Of a DNA stretch of 6,296 nt, positions 1-4,170 are shown piece by piece. Below the pieces are notes generated by a model that was not told the DNA's origin, did not search any database, and was given only the letters and a program-made list of their open reading frames with translations. The stretch covers positions 1 to 6,296 of the forward strand of contig DNWZ01000072.1 in the NCBI GenBank assembly GCA_003506095.1, read 5' to 3'. Position 1 is the first letter of the stretch, and the number at the start of each line of letters is the position of its first letter. The position numbers and the translations under genes were made by a program. This stretch comes from Planctomycetaceae bacterium. Lineage in GTDB: Bacteria; Planctomycetota; Planctomycetia; Pirellulales; Pirellulaceae.

Positions 1-665
1 GACGAATCATCCTGACGGCCAGCGGTGGACCGTTCCGCGAGTGGACGGCCGATCAGATGCGTGGGGCCACGATTGACCAGGCCCTGGCACACCCGACTTG
101 GCAGATGGGCCGAAAAATCTCGATCGATTCGGCCACGATGATGAACAAAGCGCTCGAAATCATCGAAGCACGTTGGTTGTTCGATTGCCCGGCGGAGATG
201 ATAGAAGTGATGATCCATCCGCAATCGATGATCCACTCGATGGTCGAAATGATCGACGGATCGACGATTGCCCAGTTGAGTCCGCCGGATATGCGGTTGC
301 CGATTCAGCACGCGCTGACTCACCCGCGCTGCCTGGCCGGCAAAACACCGACACTCGATCTGACTCGTGCTAGCAATTGGACGCTGCAGCCGGTCGATCG
401 CGAGCGATTTCCGGCGATTTCGCTCGGCTTTGAAGTTGCACGTGTCGGCGGCAGTGCTGGCGCGGTGGTCAATGCGGCCAACGAGGCGGCGGTCGGTCTA
501 TTCTTGGACGGGCGAATTCGGTTTACTGACATAGTTACGGCGTGCCAAACCGCGCTGGAAAATCACAATCACGAAACGAACGTGACACTCGATCGGCTGT
601 TGGAGCTCGATCGGTGGGCGCGAGCAGAGGTGCATCAGTGGCAGGCGCGATCGAGTCGATGTTAA
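1..665 (+). CDS. dxr: 1-deoxy-D-xylulose 5-phosphate reductoisomerase, 3' part (5' end off window)
   Basis: This is the C-terminal 220 residues of DXP reductoisomerase, the cytosolic NADPH-dependent enzyme that converts 1-deoxy-D-xylulose 5-phosphate to 2-C-methyl-D-erythritol 4-phosphate in the MEP isoprenoid pathway. The first full codon is at position 3. Near the start is LTASGGPFR, whose Ser matches E. coli Ser186 at the substrate phosphate. Visible residues 36-53 read GRKISIDSATMMNKALEI, supplying the equivalents of E. coli Ser222, Asn227, Lys228 and the metal ligand Glu231. IHPQSMIHSMVE, NAANEAAVGLF and IRFTDI follow in family order. The family is about 400 residues long, so roughly the N-terminal 180 (NADPH domain and the first metal ligands) lie left of the window. 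The C-terminus looks complete. The stop (663-665) lies next to the start of the rseP-like gene, and that pairing is common in bacteria. I see no damage in the visible part. Confidence 0.97.
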   Translation, partial: RIILTASGGPFREWTADQMRGATIDQALAHPTWQMGRKISIDSATMMNKALEIIEARWLFDCPAEMIEVMIHPQSMIHSMVEMIDGSTIAQLSPPDMRLPIQHALTHPRCLAGKTPTLDLTRASNWTLQPVDRERFPAISLGFEVARVGGSAGAVVNAANEAAVGLFLDGRIRFTDIVTACQTALENHNHETNVTLDRLLELDRWARAEVHQWQARSSRC

Positions 666-686
666 ACAACTTGCTTTCAACCGCTC

Positions 687-690
687 AGGG
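687..690 (+). promoter_or_regulatory. Ribosome binding site supporting the ATG at 698
   Basis: AGGG followed by a 7-nt gap to ATG 698. The competing ATG at 659 has no comparable purine-rich stretch directly upstream, so this site decides the preferred start of the rseP-like gene. The site lies after the dxr stop, so ribosomes finishing dxr could reinitiate here. Confidence 0.5.
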
Positions 691-697
691 CGGAAAC

Positions 698-2881
698 ATG
701 TCTTTCGATTTTACCGGCGCTACGGCGCTGGCATCTCCATTTACGCTGCTGGCCCAAACCAGCGAACCAGGCCTGATTGCGTCGGTGCTGAACTCCGCAT
801 GGCTGGTCTTCTTGGTCGCCGTGGGTGTCGGCCTGGTGATCTTCGTTCACGAACTGGGGCACTTTTTGGCCGCGAAATGGTGCGGCGTGAAGGTCGAAAA
901 GTTTTATGTCGGTTTTGACTTTCCGATCCAAATCGGACCGATCAAGTTCCCACGCACCCTTGGCAAGTTTCGATACGGCGAAACCGAATATGGCATCGGT
1001 ACCATCCCGCTGGGCGGATATGTGAAGATGTTGGGCCAGGATGACGACCCGCGCCGGATGGAAGAAGAGGCTCGTCGGGTCCGATCGGCCGCTGGCGACG
1101 AAACCGACCGCGACATCGATAACGAAGGCGATTCCGAGCAACCGGTGAAGCTGGACCCCCGATCGTTTCCTGCAAAAACGGTTTGGCAACGCATGTTGAT
1201 CATCAGCGCCGGTGTGATCATGAACTTGATCACCGGTGTGATGTTTGCAACGGCGGCATTCTTATACGGCGTTCCCTATCAACCGGCTGTTGTCGGCGAC
1301 ACAACGCCCGGCAGTTCGGCTTATCAAGCTGGTGTGCAGCCAGGCGGCAAGGTTGTCGGCGTCGGTGGCATTCGCAAAGACGATCAACTGCATTTCACCG
1401 ACATGGCAGCTTCGATTATGTTGGAGGGGACGCAAAATCCGGATCAGCCGGTGAGCGTAGCGATCGAATATCCCGATGGTGTTCGCGACTATGAACTGAA
1501 GACATCCGCCGTCGCGGCGCAACCGGGCCGCCGCATGATCGGGCTCTCGATCGTATCGACCACCTTTTTGCCTTCCAACGAAGACCGGATGGCGCTGCGT
1601 GATTCGACTGCGGCCGCGGCGCTCAGCCCCGTAGATGCCGGCGCCGAAGTCGTGGCGATCAATGGTACGCCGGTTGTCGGTGCTGGCGATCGAGACAACG
1701 TTCAAGGGAGCGTTTTTCTGCACCGCGAAATTATCTCCAATCCTTCACAACCGCTGACCCTTGGCCTGTTGCGCAAAGACAGTTCGACCGCCGAAGTGGT
1801 CATCCCACCGCAACCAATGTTGATGCCAGGTTTTGCCACAGCGATCGGGCCCGTCGTGGGTTTGGTGAAGAACGGACCAGCGGACCAAGCGGGCATTCAA
1901 TCGGGCGACGTTTTGGTTTCGGTCGATGGAGTCGAAGCACTCGGTGCATTTTCATTGCCAGCGAAATTGCTCGACGCCCAAAGCGCCGTAAAGATGTCTT
2001 TCCGCCGCGGCGATGGCGACAAGGCCACTATGATCGATGTGGAACTGAGTCCCACCGAGCCGATGCGCACGACATCGCCGGTCAACATCATGAACAACGC
2101 GGTCGCACTGGATCGATTCGGATTTGCCTATGAGGCATTGGCAAAAGTCGGTGCGCCAATCGGCCAGGATTCCCCGTATATGGAAGGCGATGTTCTTAAG
2201 GCCGTCTCCGTCGCTTGGCCCGGCGGTGTCGTGCCACCGATGTTCGCAGACGAAGCTTATGAACCGCTGTTAAAACGCTTAACCGAAGGTTGGGAGTTTA
2301 ATGCCGAGTACACCCTGTCGGTGCTGGTCGATCTTTGGCAAGTATTTCCACAAGGGACTGAGCTGACCGTGACGGTCAACCGCAACGATAAGATTGTTGA
2401 CGTCAAGTCAACGCTTATGCCAACCGGTGATTACTGGTTTGATCGAGGGCTTCGGTTTGCCGAATTGGAACGCATCCAAGTCGCGACCAGTCTTGGCCAC
2501 GCGTTAACACTTGGGCTGAGCGCCAGTCAGCGTCGCTTGACCGAGATCTTCCGATTGCTGGGGATGTTGGTCACACGCAAAGCGAACGCCAATATGATTG
2601 GCGGTCCGATCACCATCTTCCGCTTCGCTGGCCAGGAAGCGAGTCGCGGCATCCCGACGCTGTTGATGTTCTTGACCTTGTTAAGCATGAACCTGGCGAT
2701 CTTAAACTTCTTGCCGATCCCTGCACTGGACGGCGGCCACATGGTTTTCCTAACTGCCGAAGCAGTATTGGGACGACCGGTCAATGAAAAATTGCAAATG
2801 CAATTAACCATGGCTGGAGTCTTAGCGCTATTATCCTTGATGGCCTTCGCGATCATTAATGACTTGCGCCGTTGGCAATAA
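698..2881 (+). CDS. rseP: RseP-type site-2 intramembrane zinc metalloprotease, PDZ-containing (RIP metalloprotease)
   Basis: A 727-residue membrane metalloprotease of the site-2 protease family. In E. coli, RseP cuts the anti-sigma factor RseA within the membrane and clears signal peptides; the substrates here are unknown. A hydrophobic segment (about residues 33-50) runs into the zinc motif HELGH at 51-55. GGYVKMLG, the conserved membrane-associated loop, is at 106-113. AGVIMNLITG (171-180) starts the next membrane segment. NFLPIPALDGGHMVFL near 670-685 carries the third zinc-ligand Asp (LDGG, Asp678). PDZ-like regions are visible near 197-270 and 382-452, with a weaker one near 300-370. The protein is about 280 residues longer than E. 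coli RseP because of an acidic insert (114-155) and a long extracytoplasmic region. I chose ATG 698 because AGGG (687-690) lies 7 nt upstream. ATG 659, which overlaps the dxr stop, gives 740 residues and is a real alternative. ATG 542 lies deep inside dxr and is unlikely. Confidence 0.95.
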   Translation: MSFDFTGATALASPFTLLAQTSEPGLIASVLNSAWLVFLVAVGVGLVIFVHELGHFLAAKWCGVKVEKFYVGFDFPIQIGPIKFPRTLGKFRYGETEYGIGTIPLGGYVKMLGQDDDPRRMEEEARRVRSAAGDETDRDIDNEGDSEQPVKLDPRSFPAKTVWQRMLIISAGVIMNLITGVMFATAAFLYGVPYQPAVVGDTTPGSSAYQAGVQPGGKVVGVGGIRKDDQLHFTDMAASIMLEGTQNPDQPVSVAIEYPDGVRDYELKTSAVAAQPGRRMIGLSIVSTTFLPSNEDRMALRDSTAAAALSPVDAGAEVVAINGTPVVGAGDRDNVQGSVFLHREIISNPSQPLTLGLLRKDSSTAEVVIPPQPMLMPGFATAIGPVVGLVKNGPADQAGIQSGDVLVSVDGVEALGAFSLPAKLLDAQSAVKMSFRRGDGDKATMIDVELSPTEPMRTTSPVNIMNNAVALDRFGFAYEALAKVGAPIGQDSPYMEGDVLKAVSVAWPGGVVPPMFADEAYEPLLKRLTEGWEFNAEYTLSVLVDLWQVFPQGTELTVTVNRNDKIVDVKSTLMPTGDYWFDRGLRFAELERIQVATSLGHALTLGLSASQRRLTEIFRLLGMLVTRKANANMIGGPITIFRFAGQEASRGIPTLLMFLTLLSMNLAILNFLPIPALDGGHMVFLTAEAVLGRPVNEKLQMQLTMAGVLALLSLMAFAIINDLRRWQ

Positions 2882-2893
2882 CACATGCGGGTT

Positions 2894-3086
2894 AGGCTTC
2901 CCAGCCTGCGCATACCCACGAGCTCGTCTCGTGGGTAAATAAGGTTCGCAAGCTAGACACCGAAGCTGTCCAAGTCCATCGATTCAACTTTTGCTCGCCG
3001 CTTCAAACGGCGAGAACAAGCTAAGATCGAAATGCGTCTAGCTTGCCAACCTCGGCTTCTTGCCAGACGAACTGGCTGGGAAGCCT
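2894..3086. repeat. Nested inverted-repeat element after rseP (possible MITE-like repeat or structured 3' UTR)
   Basis: The element is bounded by a perfect 13-bp inverted repeat: AGGCTTCCCAGCC at 2894-2906 and its reverse complement at 3074-3086. Inside it are: a perfect 10-bp stem with a 5-nt loop (2913-2922 / 2928-2937); a second long-range inverted repeat pairing 16 of 18 positions (2943-2960 / 3034-3051, core CAAGCTAGAC / GTCTAGCTTG); and within that a hairpin pairing 11 of 13 positions (2988-3000 / 3008-3020, perfect core CTCGCCG / CGGCGAG). The elements nest without crossing, so they could fold together as a branched structure. I see no coding frame. Terminal inverted repeats without an ORF are what a MITE would show. 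A structured RNA trailer of the rseP transcript is the alternative. No clear target-site duplication is visible. Confidence 0.7.
2913..2937 (+). repeat. Perfect 10-bp hairpin just after rseP (REP-like)
   Basis: TACCCACGAG and CTCGTGGGTA form a perfect 10-bp stem around a 5-nt loop, 31 nt past the rseP stop. The following bases are AATAAGG rather than a T tract, so it is not a classic intrinsic terminator. It resembles a REP-type palindrome or an mRNA 3'-end stabiliser. It is also one arm of the larger nested structure around it. Confidence 0.7.
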
Positions 3087-3090
3087 TTTT
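3054..3090 (+). terminator. Rho-independent terminator-like hairpin with T5, end of the dxr-rseP transcript
   Basis: GGCTTC (3054-3059) pairs with GAAGCC (3080-3085). A small internal loop (TT opposite TGG) separates this from an inner stem GCCAG / CTGGC (3062-3066 / 3072-3076) closed by loop ACGAA. TTTTT follows directly at 3086-3090. This is the best intrinsic terminator candidate for the left-hand operon, about 170 nt past the rseP stop. Its 3' arm is also the right arm of the 13-bp outer inverted repeat, so the terminator fold and the long-range fold exclude each other. Confidence 0.6.
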
Positions 3091-3132
3091 ATACCCTACA
3101 TCTTTCTTGAACTAAGATCTGAGTTGACGACG

Positions 3133-3187
3133 CAGGCCAAAGGCCTGGGATGGCGGCCCTAACAACGATCGTTAGGGCCAAAGGCCC
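3133..3187. repeat. Cluster of GC-rich palindromes with two GGCCAAAGGCC copies
   Basis: Three palindromes sit within 55 bp: CAGGCC-AAA-GGCCTG (3133-3147); GGCCCTAAC (3155-3163) pairing perfectly over 9 bp with GTTAGGGCC (3171-3179) around a 7-nt loop; and GGGCC-AAA-GGCCC (3175-3187). The second and third share GGGCC, so only one can form at a time. GGCCAAAGGCC occurs in both the first and the third, suggesting duplication. On the - strand the cluster starts about 10 bp past the stop of the small open frame at 3197-3322, so it could serve as its terminator, though no T tract is evident. Confidence 0.6.
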
Positions 3188-3196
3188 GGGCGTTTG

Positions 3197-3322
3197 TTAC
3201 TCCGGCAATGCCATGAGGATTGCCTGGTGGGGATCGTTTTTCCAGTCGAAGGTAGCGCGGAACTGGGCGGGGGTGTAGACGATGTGCTTTACATCCGGAC
3301 TAAAGCCGCCTTGGTGCGGCAT
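3197..3322 (-). CDS. Small unrecognised open frame, 41 codons (possible gene or C-terminal remnant)
   Basis: ATG at 3322 to TAA at 3197-3199 encodes 41 residues. It begins MPHQGGFSPDVKHIVY and ends FDWKNDPHQAILMALPE. I do not recognise the family and assign no function. It looks coding for three reasons: most third positions are G or C, the amino-acid mix (Trp, His, Asp, Pro, aromatics) is that of a folded protein, and the end reads like a natural C-terminus. Against a standalone gene: no ribosome binding site is visible before the ATG, and an in-frame TAA lies just two codons upstream. It may therefore be the surviving C-terminal piece of a longer gene. It has no signal peptide or membrane segment. 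It sits between the palindrome cluster and the leader of the toxin-antitoxin remnant, in divergent orientation to the latter. Confidence 0.4.
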   Translation of the reverse strand: MPHQGGFSPDVKHIVYTPAQFRATFDWKNDPHQAILMALPE

Positions 3323-3393
3323 GTTTTATAGGCATCGGGCCTCCACTTACCCTCGATCTTTGGCAACAGGCGATGCTGTTGGTGCAATTCGAC
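3292..3393 (-). other. Stop-to-stop frame with coding-like peptide, overlapping the small open frame in another phase
   Basis: Between TAA (3394-3396) and TAA (3289-3291) this frame reads 34 codons without an ATG until the last residue. The middle contains HRLLPKIEGKWRPDAYKT, which looks more protein-like than random. It overlaps the 5' end of the 41-codon frame in a different phase. The two could be parts of one ancestral reading frame separated by a frameshift, or this could be chance. I do not recognise it. The rest of the stretch up to the antitoxin remnant (3397-3460) holds no feature I can support, and no convincing promoter. Confidence 0.2.
3364..3381. repeat. Small hairpin upstream of the toxin-antitoxin remnant
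   Basis: CAACAG (3364-3369) and CTGTTG (3376-3381) form a 6-bp stem with a 6-nt loop, about 90 bp before the antitoxin start. Many type II antitoxins repress their own promoter by binding such palindromes, so this could be an operator remnant. No promoter boxes are clear enough to support that. Confidence 0.25.
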
Positions 3394-3461
3394 TTATTCA
3401 GACTCATTCGCTTCATTTGTGGGCGATAACGTAAATACATGGCGTTGTCGGTCATCGAATC

Positions 3462-3466
3462 AAGGA
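3462..3466 (+). promoter_or_regulatory. Ribosome binding site of the antitoxin remnant
   Basis: AAGGA with a 6-nt gap to ATG 3473. It is well formed and fixes the ancestral antitoxin start four codons before the in-frame TAA, which argues that the short upstream reading is the true N-terminus and not a chance ATG. Confidence 0.6.
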
Positions 3467-3472
3467 AACTCA

Positions 3473-3655
3473 ATGACAACCAAATAAAAGGCAATCTCGT
3501 TAATCCAAACGCTTGACGACGACGTGTCGCTCGATGATGTCATCGACCGGCTTTACCTACTTCGTAATATTGAAACCGGGATTGCTCAGGCAGATTCGGG
3601 TCACGCCATGGAACACGACGAGTTCAGGGATGAACTCGAGGCGGAAGATGCCTAG
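3473..3655 (+). pseudogene. Type II antitoxin remnant, 60 codons, interrupted by TAA at codon 5
   Basis: Reading from ATG 3473 gives M-T-T-K, then TAA at 3485-3487, then an open frame to TAG 3653-3655. Past the stop it includes KAISLIQTLDDDVSLDDVID and RLYLLRNIETGIAQADSG, ending HDEFRDELEAEDA. This matches the short, acidic, mostly helical antitoxins that precede ParE/RelE toxins in planctomycetes and other bacteria: an N-terminal helix, a D/E-rich turn, an RLYLL helix, then a region that wraps the toxin. The good ribosome binding site and the 8-nt overlap with the toxin start support the gene assignment. One base change from GAA or AAA would create the TAA, so the gene is probably dead. Restart at GTG 3524 (43 residues) is possible but has no Shine-Dalgarno sequence. 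The family is recognised by pattern only. Confidence 0.7.
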
Positions 3656-3959
3656 CCATAAGATCTTCTGGACTCGACAAGCTCGCGAGTACCTGCGGTC
3701 GGTTCGCGCGCCTATTTCGCGTGATGCTCCGGCTACAGCGACCGCCTACGTGGGCAAACTTCGCTTGTCCGTTGGTCGGCTAAAACAGTTTCCGTTTTAC
3801 GGGGAGGTTGTTCCGGAACTTCGTCGGGAAGATTTACGCGAAGTGATCGAAGGCCATTACCGCATCATCTATCGCGTATCTGAGTAACGGGTTGATATTC
3901 TTGCGGTTTTCCACAGTTCACGACTCTTTCATGAACGTGATCTCGGTGGCTCCGAATGA
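3648..3959 (+). pseudogene. ParE/RelE-family toxin, interrupted by TAA at codon 80 of 103
   Basis: ATG 3648 has GAGG (3638-3641) 6 nt upstream and overlaps the antitoxin stop by 8 nt, the usual coupled arrangement. The frame encodes 79 residues: an N-terminal strand (KIFWTRQAREYL), a helical hairpin, then YGEVVPELRREDLREVI and GHYRIIYRVSE, the central sheet of the ParE/RelE fold. TAA follows at 3885-3887. The same frame then continues for 23 more codons as RVDILAVFHSSRLF and onward to TGA 3957-3959. That tail is exactly what the family needs for its last strand, including the VFH..R motif, and brings the length to 103, normal for the family. I infer a nonsense mutation with the tail still readable. 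Such toxins target gyrase (ParE) or ribosome-bound mRNA (RelE); which applies here cannot be told. The truncated product has probably lost activity. Confidence 0.8.
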
Positions 3960-3979
3960 CCAACAGCATGGTTTTTCCG

Positions 3980-4108
3980 CTAAGAGTTTGATCCGTCGGC
4001 GTCGGCTGCAGCCCTGAAAGAATAGCTTTGCTTGACGATCAGCTCGACCGCACTGTGTTTGAACTCGTCGCTAAACGAGCGTCGCTTCCGTTTCGCATTC
4101 CCTGACAT
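3980..4108 (-). pseudogene. Truncated IS3-type transposase OrfA (HTH_Tnp_1), N-terminal stub
   Basis: ATG at 4108 is preceded on the - strand by AGGAG with a 6-nt gap, a strong ribosome binding site. The 42-residue product starts MSGNAKRKRRSFSDEFK, continues HSAVELIVKQSYSFRAAADA, and then turns into DGSNS and a TAG stop. The basic start, the R-S-F-S-D-E-F-K segment and the Y-S-F-R-A-A-A helix are the opening of the helix-turn-helix in OrfA of IS3-family elements (COG2963/HTH_Tnp_1), normally about 90-110 residues and followed by a DDE integrase OrfB. Similarity stops inside the recognition helix, and no OrfB is present in the window. The reading frame is open upstream to an ATG at 4165, but the ribosome binding site favours 4108. 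This is the left-end scar of a lost insertion sequence lying just past the DUF1553 stop. Confidence 0.65.
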
Positions 4109-4114
4109 AGATAT

Positions 4115-4119
4115 CTCCT
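4115..4119 (-). promoter_or_regulatory. Ribosome binding site of the OrfA stub
   Basis: AGGAG on the - strand, 6 nt before ATG 4108. It decides this start over the in-frame ATG at 4165. Confidence 0.5.
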
Positions 4120-4170
4120 GAGCGTGTTCTCGAAAATTCTCAAGAGTCCACAAGTCCCGGGCCAACGCAT

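Larger units (their letters stand above)
3373..3969. repeat. 11-bp inverted repeat flanking the toxin-antitoxin remnant
   Basis: ATGCTGTTGGT (3373-3383) and its exact reverse complement ACCAACAGCAT (3959-3969) bracket the module. The right copy begins at the last base of the ancestral toxin stop codon, and the left copy lies about 90 bp before the antitoxin ATG. The placement is suggestive of unit boundaries, but a match this short can arise by chance in a stretch of this size. Confidence 0.3.

Noticed and set aside
542..697. Longer N-terminus of the protease from ATG 542
   Set aside because: It would lie almost wholly inside dxr, its amino acids look like an out-of-frame reading, and site-2 proteases need only a short stretch before the first membrane helix. 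ATG 698 with AGGG upstream fits better; ATG 659 stays possible.
677..1233. Minus-strand open frames opposite the protease gene
   Set aside because: They are antisense shadows; the + strand has strong family motifs throughout.
2882..3190. CRISPR array or tRNA in the repeat-rich stretch
   Set aside because: Repeats are inverted and nested, not regularly spaced direct repeats, and no cloverleaf with an anticodon arm and TTC loop could be built.
3300..3494. 64-codon - strand open frame
   Set aside because: Its composition looks random (Ser, Arg, Asn, Cys), it overlaps two more coding-like phases, and no ribosome binding site is evident.
3513..3647. Extension of the toxin upstream to ATG 3513
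   Set aside because: This stretch is the antitoxin coding region read in another phase. The toxin fold begins at ATG 3648, which has its own GAGG site.
4120..4150. Imperfect palindrome around CTCGAAAATTCTCAAG as an insertion-sequence end
   Set aside because: Only 12 of 16 positions pair, and no matching right end or target duplication is present, so it is too weak to annotate.
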